A DNA stretch of 64,000 bases from assembly GCA_948144175.1 (NCBI GenBank), contig CANXME010002535.1, forward strand, positions 124,001 through 188,000, read 5' to 3'. Below are positions 9,342 to 21,950 of the stretch, in pieces. The position numbers were made by a program, and so were the translations under genes. Source of the stretch: Closterium sp. NIES-65. Lineage: Eukaryota; Streptophyta; Zygnematophyceae; Desmidiales; Closteriaceae. Positions within the stretch are counted from its first letter, which is position 1. Each line of letters opens with the position of its first letter. Under the pieces are notes generated by a model. The model ran no database searches and was not told the origin of the DNA. It saw nothing but the letters and a program-made list of their open reading frames with translations.

Positions 9342-11625
9342 TCAAGAAGTGAGCAAGTGAGGCCAAGTAGGCACAAGACCTAGCATCGTACAGAAGCGCT
9401 GATGATCACAAGGCGGAAGTGCCTTGGTAAAGATATCAGCAGTATTGGCCTCAGAGGCCACGTAAGCAAGACGCAGCTGACCACGCTGCTGCACCTCACG
9501 AGCCAGGAAGTAGCGAAGAGCAATGTGCTTCGTTCTGTGCTCCAGTCTGTGCTCCCGACACAAGGCCAGCATGGCCTTGTTGTCTACGTACAGAACTGGA
9601 GGAGAACGAGGCGGCTCTCCTAGGTCAGACAGCAGGTAGGTGAGCCAGCGTAGCTCCTGTGCAGCCATGGCCCCCGCGTAGATCTCAGCCTCACAGCTAG
9701 AGCCGAGAATAGAAGACGAGCGGGTAGACCGCCACGAAACAGAGTCGGGATGTCTGGTGCTTCCGGGTCTCCCTCAGAGGCAATCAGCGTGGATACGAGA
9801 TGAGACAAAGCAGCAGCAAAACACTGGAACTCCTCCTGCCTGTTCTCAAGGACGTCCGTGCTAAGAGCACACTCACCCCCGACGGATAGAGGACAGACAG
9901 ACTCAGACTCAGCAACAAGACCAGCAGCGTAGTCTAGACGACAGCGAGCAGCAAAGTCGACAAGCTCAGCAACTAAGGCAGACGCAACAGTGGACTCAAA
10001 GGAAGGGTCAGTGACAACAGTAGCCAGGAGACGCGTGACAGTAGGACTGGCAGCACGAAGAGAGTCAGACTCTGGGCCAGCAAGAACAGGAAGAGAGGAC
10101 TCTGGAGGAGACGGCAACGGGACACGCAGAGGAGCAGTGGAAGGACGCAGTGCCATCTGGTGTGTGCCTGGGACCGCAGGAGGACGCGAACGCGGAGCAC
10201 GACTACTAGTGCGAGCAGCACGAACAGGCGACGCAGGACGAGACGCAGGCTCACGACGCTCAGCAAGACCTCCAGTAGGACCAGTGTAAGGAGAAGGAGC
10301 AGGTAGGGGGGAGGCGGGCTGTAACTAGACCGCGACTGGAGAGGCTGTGGACACTCTAAGGGAGGAGCAGGACCAGTAGAGGGCGAAAGACCAAGAACCT
10401 GCTCAAGGAGCGGAACGAAGTACGGCCGCGGCCGCGCAGCGCCTTCATAACCAGCAGGGACAGCACCAGTACCCCCAGCGGCAGCACCAGCGCCAGCAGC
10501 ACCTCCAGCTCCAACAGCGCCAACTCCAGCACCCTCAGAAGCACCAGCGCCAGCAGCACCACCAGCGCCAACACCCCCAGCAGCTCTAGCTCCAGCAGCT
10601 CCATTAGCACCAAATCCAGCAGCTCTAGCAGCACCAACTCCAGCAGGACCGTCAGCTCCAGTACCGCCAGCAGCTCCAGCAGTACCTCCAGCAGGACCAA
10701 CTCCAGCAGCCCCAGCAGCACCCCCAGTCCCAGCAGCTCCAGTACCGCCAGTACGAGCACCTCCACGACCAGTGGCTCCACTAACTCCAGTGCCGACCCC
10801 AGGGTCAGCAGTAATAGCAGCACCTCCAGATCCAGCAGCACGGCTCCAGCACCGGGCAAACCACTCGCGTAGCTCCTGTGGAGAGGGTAGCTCCCACCTC
10901 GACGAAGCACCCGAAGGGGCCCCAAACCCAGCACCGCCAGAGGCCACACGAGCAGACCCAGCACCCCCAGGCTCCGCACCCCCAGGCTCAGCACTCCCAG
11001 GCTCCACACCCCCAGGCCCAGCACCCCCAGGCTCCGCACCCCCAGGCTCCGAACCCCCAGGCTCAGCACCCCTAGACTCAGCACCCCCAGGCTCAGCACC
11101 CGCAGCAGTACCAGAGTCAACAGCTACCTCGACAGGCTCTACGGCGTCTACTTGGGACACACCTGACGGGGCAGGACCCTGAGGGGGGAGGGGGTCTACC
11201 GGGGGGGGACCTGGCGCAAGGAAGAGCGGCGGCGGGGGGAGGGGCGCAGTGCGGTAGGGGAAAAGACGGTAGTAAGGCACCGACTCGTCAAAGGTGACGT
11301 CCTGGGAGGACAGAACACGGCGCGAGGTGGGGTGGTAAAACTGCCAACCAGGCGCATCAGGGGGGAAGCCAAGGAAGACGCAGGGAACAGCACGGGGGGA
11401 CAGCTTGTCCGCAGACAAGTCGCGGACAAACGCCCGAGATCCCCAGACACGAAACGCAGACGCATCGCCAACCTTCCCCGTCCACCGCAAGGTGGGGGAG
11501 GTCTCTGGCAAGGAGACCCGGGGCTGAAGGTTGATCTGATGTGTTGCGTACTGAACCGCAAACGTCCACAGAAAATGGGGAGCAGCCGCATGGATCATGG
11601 ACGTACGAGCGACGTCCATGACCAT
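9342..11625 (-). pseudogene. B1 integrase C-terminus, linker and RNase H, reverse transcriptase deleted
   Basis: 11625-9973 carries the end of integrase (TSMIHAAAPHFLW, FRVWGSRAFVRDLSADKLSP), a linker with GAEPG-type pentapeptides and PSPQELREWF. The following coding region should enter RT but jumps at about 9740-9755 to RNase H (LYVDNKAMLALCRE, TKHIALRYFLARE), ending at 9342. About 1 kb of RT, including YVDD, is absent. The junction shares a few bases around CAGAGTCGGGA with both parental sites seen in the intact relatives. Confidence 0.82.
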
Positions 11626-11638
11626 GCCAATGCAGCGC

Positions 11639-14192
11639 TCAGCAATCCCATTTTGCTGTGGAGAGGCCGGAAGCGTGAAGGTCTGGCGGATGCCCTGTGC
11701 ACGACAGAAGGCTCCCAGAAGGGCAGAAGAAAACTTTGTCAGAGTGCAGACGCAGAACAGGAAAGTCCGAGCCGAAACTCTCTCTGAGCTGGAGACGAGC
11801 TGCGCAGATCCAGTCGATCAACACCTCAGTGACGTCACCCTTGCTGCGCAAGGGGAACACCGTGGTGTAACGCGAGTAGTCGTCAAACACCAATTGGAAG
11901 TAAAGCTCGTGACCCTGGCCACAGACGCAGGCGGGGCCCCACACGTCCATGTGAAGAGTCTGAAGCGGAGCCTCTGTCGGAGGAAACTCGGAGGAGTGAG
12001 GGGCGGCGCACTGCCGCCCCTCGACACAGGGAACGAAGGTAAGGGCAGGCCTCGGAGGGAGGGGAGGGAGGGACCGGGGGAGACCAGAGACAAGGACACG
12101 GGAGGCCATGCCTCGGAGACGAGGCAGGGAGGGGTGACCAAGGCGGTGGTGCCAAAGGAGAGTCTGGTGGGACAGGAGACGACACGAGCAGGGAGCAGAC
12201 TCAGGACCAGACCTGGACGCTGCAGCAAACATCTGACCTGACGCAGCTACCTGACCAGACTCAGCAACCGGAGGTGACTCAGTAGTCAGTGTGTACAGGT
12301 TCGACCCCGGCCGACGGGTAAACGTGGCCAAGTGTCGGCCCATCCGAGCACACGTACAGTGGGTCACCCGCTGACTCGCAGGAGTGAACTGGTCAACCCC
12401 CCCATCCTGTAGATCAGCACCACTCACCAAGTTCGTAGAGAACGAGGGGAGGTAGAGACCTGACAGGGTGCCAGAGGGGGCTGCCGGACACGGCAAGACA
12501 GTGGAGAAGTGGGCAAGGACAGGACCCCCAGAAGGCTCCGCCAGGGAGACCGCAACTGGCCGACTAAGCGGCGTGAGTGTGGTGCGGTCTCGAAAGAAGG
12601 AGCGGGAAGTACCCGAGTCAAGGGTGAAGGTGTGTAAGGCCTGAGCCAACGTGGTACCTGAGAGAGCAGACTCACCAGCACCTGGGGCAGCAGACGCACT
12701 AGCACCTAGAGCAGCAGCCTCACCAGCACCTAGAGCAGCAGCCTCTATGCCCGGGTCAGGCGGAACACACAGGTAACAGTCACCCTCATCACTAGTAGGC
12801 AATGCATACATGGCAGTGAGGATAGCATCATAGTCAAGAGTATAGATATCTACCCGCAGCCTAAGCAGCTCCACCCAGTCGTGGAGCTCAGCCGCGTCGC
12901 CAAACTCCGTACGCCAGGCGTCGCTCAGACGGGCGAAGCAGTGGGATTCTGCGTGACCAAACGTCCCGCAAGGCTGACCAGTCCGAGCACGAGTGCGAAT
13001 GACGTACGGACAGCGAGCATTACCCCGTGACCCGTCGCGCTGAGCGTACCACTCACGAAGGTGCTGGGGCGAAAGGACCGCGCACGGACGACGCTGCAGC
13101 TGCACCTGGCCACTACATGCAGCTGCCGAACTACTCACTCCAAGACGACTCCCACTACGGCCACCCCGACAACCCCAAGTAGGGTAACACTCACGAAGCT
13201 GCTGGGGCGTGAGGGACTCACGCGGACGTCGCTGGAGCTGCATCTGGCCACCGCCAGGAGCAGCAGGAGCAGTGGTAGCCGCAGTAGCAGCAGCAGTAGC
13301 AATAGCAGTAGTCGCAGCGCGGCCACCCCTATAACCCTCACTAGCGTACCACTCACGAAGCTGTTGGGGGGTGAGGGACTCACGCGGACGGCGCTGGAGC
13401 TGCATCTGGCCACGCCAGGAGAAGCAGTAGCAGTAGAAAGAGCAGTAGCAGCAAGAGCAGCAGTAACAGCAGTACGGGCAGGGCAGTGCTCACCAGTGGC
13501 GAGAAGGGCAGGCGTACGACGGCGGCAACGGCGAGGCCGCTACCACTGTAGGGCGAGGGCTCCGCGGTAGCTGCAGGGGCGGCTGCTCCAAGGGCGGCAG
13601 TTGTAGGGGCGGCTGCTCCAGGGGCGGCTGCTGCAGGGGCGGCTGCTCCAGGGTCGGCTGCTGCAGGGGCGACTGCTCCAGGGGCGGCTGCTGCAGGGGC
13701 GGCTGCTCTAGGGGCGGCTGCTGCAGGGGCGGCTGCTGCAGGGGCGGCTGCTGCAGGGGTGGCTGCTCCAGGGGCGGCTGCTGCAGTGGCTCCTGCTGCA
13801 GGGGCGGCTGCTTCAGGGGCGGCTGCTCCAGGGGCGGCTGCTGCAGGGGTGGCTGCTCCAGGGGCGGCTGCTGCAGTGGCGGCTGCTCCAGGGGCGGCTG
13901 CTGCAGTGGCGGGTGCTCCAGGGGCGGCTACTACAGGGGTGGCTGTTCCAGAGGCGGTTGCTGCAGTGGCGGCTGCTCCTGGGGCGGCTGCTTCAGGGGC
14001 GGCTGCTCCAGGGGCGGCTGCTGCAGGGGACGCTGCTCCAGGGGCGGCTGCTGCAGTGTCGGCTGCTCCAGGGGCGGCTGCTGCAGTGTCGGCTGCTCCA
14101 GGGGCGGCTGCTCCAGGGGCGGCTGCTGCAATTGCGGCTGCTCCAGGGCGCGAGTTAGGGCAGGGCGCCGCGGCGGGTAGGGGTGACGCCAC
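11639..14192 (-). pseudogene. B1 gag-like, protease and integrase remnant
   Basis: From the element's 5' side: an Ala/Pro/Gly pentapeptide array (about 14150-13560) replaces the usual gag core, then three LTPQQLREWY-type repeats (about 13380, 13210 and 13050). Next come an atypical Cys/His knuckle (CPYVIRTRARTGQPC followed by H and C), an aspartic protease site TLDSGTSRSFF (about 12620), the pre-integrase LLWHHRLGHPSL, and integrase HMDVWGP and VLRLHSD. About 8 bp are missing near 11740 compared with B2, which removes the GGE after the second Asp and shifts the frame. It is not functional. Confidence 0.8.
13560..14150. repeat. 15-bp GC-rich tandem array in B1
   Basis: Units alternate GGGGCGGCTGCTCCA and GGGGCGGCTGCTGCA, about 38 in a row, reading as Ala-Ala-Ala-Pro-Gly type pentapeptides on the minus strand. 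It occupies the place of the gag core present in B2, C and D. Confidence 0.85.
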
Positions 14193-14720
14193 GCGGTTCC
14201 CGCAGGGGCGTCGCGACGTACAGGAGCCGCGCCTCGCGGGTCCCGCAGGGGCGTCGCGACGTACAGGAGCCGCGCCTCGCGGGTCCCGCAGGGGCGTCGC
14301 GACGAGGCGGGGGCGACGCGGCGGGGCCGCGACTGGCGACGGGGCGAGGCCGCGACTGGCGATAGGGCGGGGCCGCTACGGGCAGCGGGGCGGGGCCGCA
14401 AAGGGGCCGCGAAGGGAGCCGCGAGGGGGCCGCGAGGGGGCCGTGAAGGGGCCGCGAAGGGGCCATGAAGGGGCCGCGAAGGGGCCGCGAAGGTGCCGCG
14501 AAGGGGCCGTGAAGGGGCCGCGAAGGGGCCGAGAAGGGAGGCCGCGAAGGGGCCATGAGGGGCCTGAAGGGGCCGCAAAGGGCTGTGAGAGGGGCCGTGA
14601 GAGGCCGTGAGAGGGGCCGCTACGGGGCCGTAGGGGAGCGCGACGGGCCACTAAGGGCAGGGGACGCGACGGGAGGGTAGGCACACAGGGCGCGACTCGG
14701 GCAGGGGCGAAGCGCGCTCC
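14160..14720. repeat. B1 leader: GC-rich degenerate repeats
   Basis: Between primer site and coding region. Repeats of GGGGCCGCGAAGGGGCCGTG and CGGGTCCCGCAGGGGCGTCG; no gene recognised. Confidence 0.7.
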
Positions 14721-14791
14721 GGGCAGGAAAAAAAAATCGATATTCGGTGGGCCCTAGGAAACGTTCCCACTAGGGAACGTGCTCTATACCA

Positions 14792-14916
14792 TGTGAAAGA
14801 ACGAGGAATGAATGAACTAGCAAGCAGGTGGGTAAAGTAGGAAAACCTAAAAGTGTTGTACCCCATATTGTCTACCCCACTACAGCCTACACAGACTATA
14901 GCATATGAGTTCGACA
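14792..14916 (-). repeat. 5' LTR of B1
   Basis: 125 bp; the Met-type primer site is adjacent on its inner side. Confidence 0.93.
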
Positions 14917-15067
14917 TCGGCCAGACAGCATCAGGCAGCAGCAGTGGCGAGGATTCTGCCCGAACAGTTACGTAACCACTCGGAGTCGCACGGTTGGATT
15001 TCGCCGCAATAAGGGAATGTACCCCTTGGAGTACATGGCAAGTTAGGTCGTTTCGAATTCCCCTGTA

Positions 15068-15189
15068 TGAGGAAAGTAGAACGAGAATGAAATGACTAAG
15101 GAATGGAAGTGATACAAATATGCAACCCTAGAAATGTGTACCCCATATAGGCTACCCCACTATAGCCTACACAATATTACAATTTGACA
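15068..15189 (-). repeat. 3' LTR of B2
   Basis: 122 bp, identical to 21829-21950. Confidence 0.95.
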
Positions 15190-15398
15190 CACCCCCATAG
15201 GCAAAGTGGGGGAGAACAAGGGGTCACAAGACCAGTCAAGCAAAGCAGACATAGCTCAGGGTGGATCACAACGTCACCACACAGTCCGAGCACAAGGTCA
15301 AGGCAACAAGGCCAGTTCACATGCAGGAGTAAACATATATATATATAAGGCTAAACAAGCAAGAGCAGGTATATATATATGTAAGAGTACAAGAAAGG

Positions 15399-18368
15399 TC
15401 AAGGGGTGAGCAAGTGAGGCAAGACAGGCACAAGACCCAGCTGAGTGCAGAAGCGCTGATGATCACAAGGCGGAAGTGCCTTGGTGAAAACATCAGCAGT
15501 GTTGGCCTCAGAGGCCACGTACGCAAGTCGCAACTGACCACGCTGCTGCAACTCACGAGCAAGAAAGTAGCGGAGAGCAATGTGCTTCGTTCTGTGCTCC
15601 AGGCGCTGCTCCCGACACAAGGCCAGCATGGCCTTGTTGTCTACGTACAGCACTGGAGGAGAACGAGGCGGCTCTCCGAGGTCAGTCAGCAGGTAGGTGA
15701 GCCAGTGAAGCTCCTGTGCAGCCATGGCCCCGGCGTAGATCTCAGCCTCACAACTGGAGCCGAGAACAGAAGACGAGCGAGTAGCCCGCCACGAAACAGA
15801 GCCGGAACCAAGACTGAAGGTGTAACCCTGTGACGACCGCTGCGTAGCCTGGTCGTCAGCCCAAGAAGCGTCCGCGTGCCCAGTGAGGACCACTGGACTC
15901 CGCCCTCCAAGCACTAGCCCCATGCCCGACGTACTGCACAAGTAGCGCAACACCCTCTTCGCTGCAGCCATGTGCTCTGGTCTGTGTCTCCCAGGAGCAA
16001 CATAGCGTGCAAGAATGCTAAGAGGGTATGCAAGGTTAGGTCGTGTGCAGGTCATCAGGTACATGAGGCAGCCAACAAGCTCTGGGTACGGGCCACTCGA
16101 CTCTACGGACTCATCCGAAGGCAGAGCTGAGAGCGAGTGGCGAGTAGACAGAGGAGTGGCCTGAGGCGAGGAGTACGTGAAGCCGAAGCGCTGAAGGACC
16201 TGCTGCACCATGTGTGACTGAGTCAAGGTAATGGTGCGGCGTGCTCTGTCCCGGGTGATCTGCAAGCCAAGGTAGCTGCGCAGTTCACCCAGGTCTGTGC
16301 ACGTGTGTCTCTTCTGCAGCTCGGACTTCACGTGGGCGAGTCCAGCAGTGTCAGCTGTGGCAATGACCAAGTCATCGACGTACACGAGGATGTAGAACGG
16401 CGGCAGAGAGGTGTCGGTGAGCATAAACAAGGACGGGTCAGCAGTAGAGGGAGCAAACCCAAGAGCCGCAAGCGTAGTCCTCAGTGTGTCGTGCCACTCG
16501 CGCGGTGCCTGGCGGAGACCGTAGACTGGCCGTCGGAGGCTCCACTGGGTGCCAGGAGGGAAAGTCCCAGTGAAGCCAGGTGGACGGCGCAGCCAGATCT
16601 CCTCTTGCAGGCTACCCTGCAGGAAAGCAGTGCTGAAGTCAAGGGAGTGAAGCTCGTAGTCACGCTGAGCGGCTATGTGTAGCAGCACCCGAAGAGTGGT
16701 CATCTTCGGGGTGGGAGAGAAGGTCTGAAAGTAGTCAACTCCCTACCGCTGACTGAAGCCACGAGCCACGTACCGCGCCTTGAAGACAGGTGGAGAGCCC
16801 GGCGGCCGCTTCACCCTGAAGATCCACATGCCACTGACGATGTTCGCCCCAGGAGGAGGAACCGCGTCAACGTAGGTGCATGTGGACTTCCAGGAAGCCA
16901 TCTCTGCATCCATAGCTGCCTGCCACTGAGAGGAGTAGGGACCCTCTAGGGCCTCCGCGTAAGAGCGCGGAGTCGGGATGTCTAGTGCATCCGGGTCTCC
17001 CTCAGGGGTAAGCAGTACGGACGCGAGATGAGGTGAAGCAGCAGCCGGACACTGGAACTCCTCCTGCCTGTCCTCAAGGACGTCCGTGCTAAGAGCACAC
17101 TCACCCCCGACGGACGGAGGACAGACAGACGCAGACTCAGCAACAAGACTAGCAGCGTAGTCTAGACGACAACGAGCAGCAAAGTCGACGAGCTCAGCAA
17201 CAAGAGCAGACGCAGCAGTGGACTCAAAAGAGGGGTCAGTGACGACAGTAGCAAGGAGACGCGTGACAGTAGGACTGGCAGCACGAAGAGAGTCCGAATC
17301 CGGGTCGGCAAGCGCAGGAAGAGAGGACTCAGGAGGAGAAGGCAAAGGGACACGCAGAGGAGCAGTGGACGGACGGAGAGACATCCGGTGCGTGCCAGGG
17401 ACAGGAGGAGGACGCTGACGCGAACCGCGACCACTAGCGCGAGCAGCACGAACAGGCGACGCGGGACGAGACGCAGGCTCACGACGCTCAGCAAGACCTC
17501 CAGTAGGACCAGTGTAAGGAGAGGGAGCAGGCAGTGGGGAGGCGGGCGGTAACTGTGACTGTGACTGGACAGGCTGTGGACACTCTAAGGGAGGAGGAGG
17601 ACCAGTAGAAGGCCGGAGACCAAGAACCTGCTGAAGGAGCGGAACGAAGTACGGCCGAGGCCGCGCGACGACCCCAGACACAGCAGGGACAGCACCAGCA
17701 CCCTCAGCGGCAGCACCAGCGCCAACAGCACCTCCAGCTGCAGGACCTCCAGCAGTACCAGCAGCACCCGAAGCAGGACCACCGCCAGGACTGACAGCAG
17801 TAGCCTCAGCGCCAACACCCTCAGCAGCTCCAGCTCCAGTCGTACCCGCAGGCCCAGCAGCTCCAGCACTCCCAGGACGAGCACCTCCGGGACCGGCGGC
17901 ACTAGCACCCTCAGCGGCCGAAGAAGCTCCAGCTCCACCAGTACGCCTCCAGCGCCGGGCAAACCACTTGCGCAGCTCCTGTGGAGAGAGTGGCTCCCGC
18001 CGAGAGGAAGCACTCGGAGAACCTCCAGGCCCAGCACCGCCAGACGCCACACGAGCAGGTCCAGCGGCCGCTGGCTCCGTCCCACCAGGCTCAGTAGCTC
18101 CAGACGCAGCACCCCCAGGCTCAACACCCCCAGTCGTAGCACCCTCGGGCTCAGCACCCCCAGTCGCAGTACCCCCAGGCTCAGCACCCCCAGTCGTAGC
18201 ACCCCCAGGCTCAGCACCCCCAGTCGCTGCACCCCCAGACTCAGCACCCCCAGGCTCAGCACCCACGCGCGCAGCACCCCCAGAGTCAGCACCCCCAGGC
18301 TCAGCACCCGCAGCAGTACCAGAGTCACCAGCAACCTCGACCGGCTCGACTGCGTCTACCTGGGACAC
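15399..18368 (-). pseudogene. B2 linker, reverse transcriptase and RNase H
   Basis: In the same frame as the integrase part after the stop: SQVDAVEPVEV, a pentapeptide linker (about 18330-18060), LSPQELRKWFARRWRR, then WIFRVKRPPGSPPVFKARYV. A second TAG at about 16740 replaces CAG in SQRQGVDYF. RT continues with DFSTAFLQGSL, YVDDL (about 16370-16388) and RNase H HADASWADD, VLYVDNKAMLALCRE and TKHIALRYFLAREL, ending at 15399. Repairing the two C-to-T changes would leave this half open. Confidence 0.87.
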
Positions 18369-18386
18369 ACCTGAAGGGGCAGGACC

Positions 18387-21366
18387 CTAAGGGGGGAGGG
18401 GGTCTACCGGGGGGGGACCTGGCACAAGGAAGTGCGGTGGCGGGGGGAGGGAAGGAGTGCGGTAGGGGAAGAGGCGGTAGTAGGGGACTGACTCGTTGAA
18501 CGTGACGTCCTGGGAGGACAGAACACGACGAGAGGTGGGGTGGTAGAACTGCCACCCAGGGGCGTCACGGGGGAAGCCAAGGAAGACACATGGAGCAGCA
18601 CGAGGGGACAGCTTGTCCGCAGACAAGTCGCGGACAAACGCCCGAGATCCCCAGACACGGAACGCAAACGCATCGCCGACCTTCCTTGTCCACACCAAGG
18701 CTGGGGAGGTCTCCGGCCTGGAGACCCTGGGGTGAAGGTTGATCTGATGCGCCGCGTACCGAACCGCAAACGGCCACAGAAAATGGGGGGCAGCCGTATG
18801 CATCATGGACGTACGAGCGACGTCCATGACCATGCCAATGCGGCGCTCAGCAATCCCATTTTGCTGTGGAGAGTCCGGAAGCGTAAAGGTCTGGCGGATG
18901 CTTCGCGCACGACAGTAGGCTCGCAGAAGGCCAGAGGAGAACTCTCCGCCTCGGTCAAAGTGCAGACGCAGAACAGGAAAGTCCGAGCCGAAGCTCCTCC
19001 TGAGCTGAAGACGAGCTGCGCGGATCCAGTCGATCAACACCTCAGTGACATCACCCTTGCTGTGCAAGGGGAAGACTGTGGTGTAACGCGAGTAGTCGTC
19101 AACCACCAGCAGGAAGTAGCGCTCGTGACCCTGTCCACGGACGCGGGCTGGGCCCCACACGTCCATGTGAAGCGTTTGCAGTGGGGCCTCTGTCGGGGGA
19201 AACTGAGAGGAGTGAGGGGCAGCCCGGAGCCGCCCCTCGACACAGGGGACACAGGAAGGACCAGGCCCCGGAGGAAGGGGAGGGAGGGACCGGGGAAGAC
19301 CAGAGACAAGGACACGGGAAGCCATGCCTCGGAGACGAGGCAGGGAGGGGTGACCAAGACGGTGGTGCCACAGGAGAGTCTCGTGAGACAAGAGGCGACA
19401 TGAGCAGGGGGCAGACTCAGGACCAGACCTGGACGCTGCAGCAAACGCCTGACCCGACACAGCTACCTGGCCAGAAGCAGGGACAGGAGGGGACCTAGTG
19501 GTCAGGGTGTAGAGGCTCGACCCCGGCCGACGCGTAAAGGTGGCCAGGTGCCGGCCCGTGCGAGCGTCCGAGCAGTGGGTCACCCGCTGACTCGCAGGAG
19601 TAAACTGGTGAACCCCCGTATCCTGCAGGTCAGCACCACTCACCAAGTTCGTAGAGAACGAGGGGAGGTAAAGACCAGACAAGGTGCTAGTGGGGGCAGC
19701 CGGACACGGGAGGACAGTGGAGAAGTGAGAGAGGACAGGACCCCCAGAGGGGTCTGCCAGGGAGACTGCAACCGGCCGACCAAGCGGCGTGAGTGTGGTG
19801 CGGTCTCGAAAGAAGGAGCGAGAAGCCCCTGAGTCAAGTGTAAAGGTGAGGGAGGCCGAAGCCGACGTGGTACCTGAGAGCGCAGACTCACCAGCACCTG
19901 AGGGCGCAGACGCACTGGCACCTAGAGCAGCAGCCTCACCAGCACCTAGAGCAGCAGTACCAATGCCAGGGTCGGGCGGGAAACACCGGTAACAGTCACC
20001 CTCATCACTAATAGTCACAGCATACATGGCAGCAAGGATAGCATCAAAGTCAAGATCATAGATAGCTACGCCTGCCCTAGACAGCTCTCCCCAGCGGGGG
20101 ATCTCACTAGCCTCCGGGAACTGCTGACGCCAAGCGTCCGTCAGGCGGCCAAAGCAGCGCTGGGTGGGGTGGGCACCCCCACACTGCTCACCCGCGTGGT
20201 CGCCGGAGCGAAGGACGTAGGTGCACGGGCCAAAACCCCCACCACGCTGACGCTGCGTGTACCACTCACGGAGCTGCTGAGGAGGGGGGATGTCCGGAGA
20301 ACGCTGCTGCTGCTGCTGCTGCTGCTCGCGCTGACCACCCCTGGAGCCGCTCCGCTGTCAAGCACCACCCCGACCAGCTCCACCTCCTCCACCACCGCCG
20401 CCTCCACCTCCGCCACCACCGCCGCCTCCGCTCCCACCGCTACCGCCGCCGCCGCCTCCGCCTCCGCTGCTGCCACCGCCACCTCCACCCCCGCCACCAC
20501 TCCCACCGCCACCCCCACTCCCTCCGCCGCCTCCACCGCCACCTCCACCACCCCCGCTAGCTCCACCCGCGCCCTTGCCCCCCTTGCCCTTGCCAGAGCG
20601 GCGTCTCCCGCTAGGGGCAGACGCCGCACCGACCGACTCAAGACCAACGAGGTCGGCCGCAGCAGCAGAGGCGACAGAGGGCAACAGGGGGGAAGGGGAA
20701 CACCCCTCAAAGATGGGGGTGCGAGGGTCACCACGAGAGGCTCCTACAGCGACTATGCTCTTCTCCGCTGCTAGGAGGGCCTTCTCTAGGAGGTCAACAG
20801 TGAGAGTGGTGGGACAGACTGAGAGGAAGTGGTCCCTGACTACGCGAAGGGAGTCAGGGAGGCGGGTGACTATATAATAGAGAGTGATGTACATGGGGGG
20901 GGGGGTTCTTGGCGCAGAACTCAGCAGGAAGCGCGGCGCGGTAGCGAGTGTCACTAGTGCGGAGGTGCGTAATGAGGTCAGCGACTGTGGGAAAGGCAGC
21001 AAGGTCAGGAAAGAGGTACGGTAGCATGAGGCGGCTCAGTGCAGCAGTGGCAGGGGAAGAGTAGCGTGCAACTACAGCGTCGTACAAGGTCTGAGCACTC
21101 TTGTACTGACTAAAGTGCGCGCGCTCAGTGGTAGGCAGGTGGAGACGCACAGCAAGACGTGCAGCAGCATCGCGAGTGGCCCACTGGGAGCGAACAGTGA
21201 CGTCGGCATCGGCAGCAGGGGCAGGGGAAGCACCAGAGGTGAGGTCAAAGAGGGAGAGACCGTCTGCCCTATCGCACTGTAGGAAAAGGTGCAGGTTATC
21301 TACCCAAACCTCAAAGTCAATGGCTCGACCCTCAGCGTCAAAAGCGAGAACACTGGGGGTAGCCAT
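18387..21366 (-). pseudogene. B2 gag, protease and integrase
   Basis: Starts MATPSVLAFDAEGRAIDFEV at 21366 (gag core). A frameshift lies at an 11-C run at about 20895-20905 (PPP). Then come LLAAEKSIVAVGASRGDPRT, a Gly-rich block (about 20570-20360), the QQLREWY motif (about 20270), a long-spaced Cys/His knuckle (about 20230-20150), protease TLDSGASRSFF (about 19835), LLWHHRLGHPSL, integrase HMDVWGPARV, LHFDRGGEFSS and PQQNGIAERR, and the C-terminal FRVWGSRAFVRD. LHSD is changed to LHFD next to the catalytic Asp. The frame ends at a TAG at about 18384 that is CAG in B1 and D. Confidence 0.85.
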
Positions 21367-21534
21367 GATAGCAGTAGACTAGCAGTACCAACTGTAGGAC
21401 AGGGGCAGTGAAGTGATAGAAGCGCTGCTCTCACCAGGCAGGGCGGGTCGGGCAGCTCAGCAGTACAGCAGCACGGCAACACGGCTGCTCGGACGGCACA
21501 GCAGCAACTGCGGCTCCGTGGCACCAGCGGCTCG

Positions 21535-21720
21535 GCTCCTCAGGCGGCTCGGGCGGCTCAGGCGGCTCGGGTGGCTCGGGCGGCTCGGGCGGCTCGGGCG
21601 GCTCGGGTGGCTCGGGAGAGTCGGGCGGCTCGGGCGGCTCGGGCGGCTCGGGCAGCTCGGGCGGCTCGGGCAGGTCGGGCGGCTCGGGCGGCTCGGGCGG
21701 TTCGGGCGGCTCGAAGAGGT
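21535..21720. repeat. B2 leader: CGGGCGGCT-type 9-bp repeats
   Basis: About 20 units of GGCGGCTCG and close variants between the primer site and gag. Arrays of related composition lie at the same place in C and D. Confidence 0.85.
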
Positions 21721-21828
21721 GAGAGCCCGGAGCGCAACTCGGGCTGAGCGCGCTTCGGGCAGGAGTAAAAAAGATCGATGTGGTGAGCCCTAGGCACAGT
21801 TCCCACGGTGGAACCTGCTCTGATACCA

Positions 21829-21950
21829 TGAGGAAAGTAGAACGAGAATGAAATGACTAAGGAATGGAAGTGATACAAATATGCAACCCTAGAAATGTGT
21901 ACCCCATATAGGCTACCCCACTATAGCCTACACAATATTACAATTTGACA
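21829..21950 (-). repeat. 5' LTR of B2
   Basis: 122 bp, followed on the minus strand by the primer site at 21817-21828. Confidence 0.95.

Larger units (their letters stand above)
9019..14916 (-). mobile_element. Copia element B1 (minus), 5.9 kb, internally deleted
   Basis: LTRs of 126 and 125 bp (9019-9144, 14792-14916) start TGTGAAAGAACG and end GAGTTCGACA, with one substitution and one indel between them. Target copies are TCGGG (9014-9018) and TCGGC (14917-14921), one mismatch. On the minus strand the primer site TGGTATAGAGC lies at 14781-14791, and a conserved purine/G-run tract abuts the LTR at 9145-9175. The gag core domain and the reverse transcriptase are missing compared with B2, C and D. 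It sits in the 5' LTR of element A. Confidence 0.92.
15068..21950 (-). mobile_element. Copia element B2 (minus), 6.9 kb, identical LTRs
   Basis: LTRs 15068-15189 and 21829-21950 (122 bp, TGAGGAAAGTAG to CAATTTGACA) are identical by eye. The target duplication is CTGTA at 15063-15067 and 21951-21955. The primer site TGGTATCAGAGC (minus, 21817-21828) is canonical for Copia. It is inserted in the 5' LTR of element A. All polyprotein domains are present, but two nonsense codons and at least one frameshift interrupt them. Identical LTRs indicate a recent insertion. Confidence 0.95.

Noticed and set aside
10772..11182. Plus-strand Pro/Ser/Ala ORFs in the Copia elements (also 17968-18390, 27053-27547, 34619-35275)
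   Set aside because: Shadows of the pentapeptide linker and Gly-rich parts of the minus-strand polyproteins, without motifs or own signals.
21817..21828. Possible tRNA gene at the TGGTATCAGAGC sequences
   Set aside because: Only the 12-base primer-binding match is present next to each LTR; no cloverleaf surrounds it.
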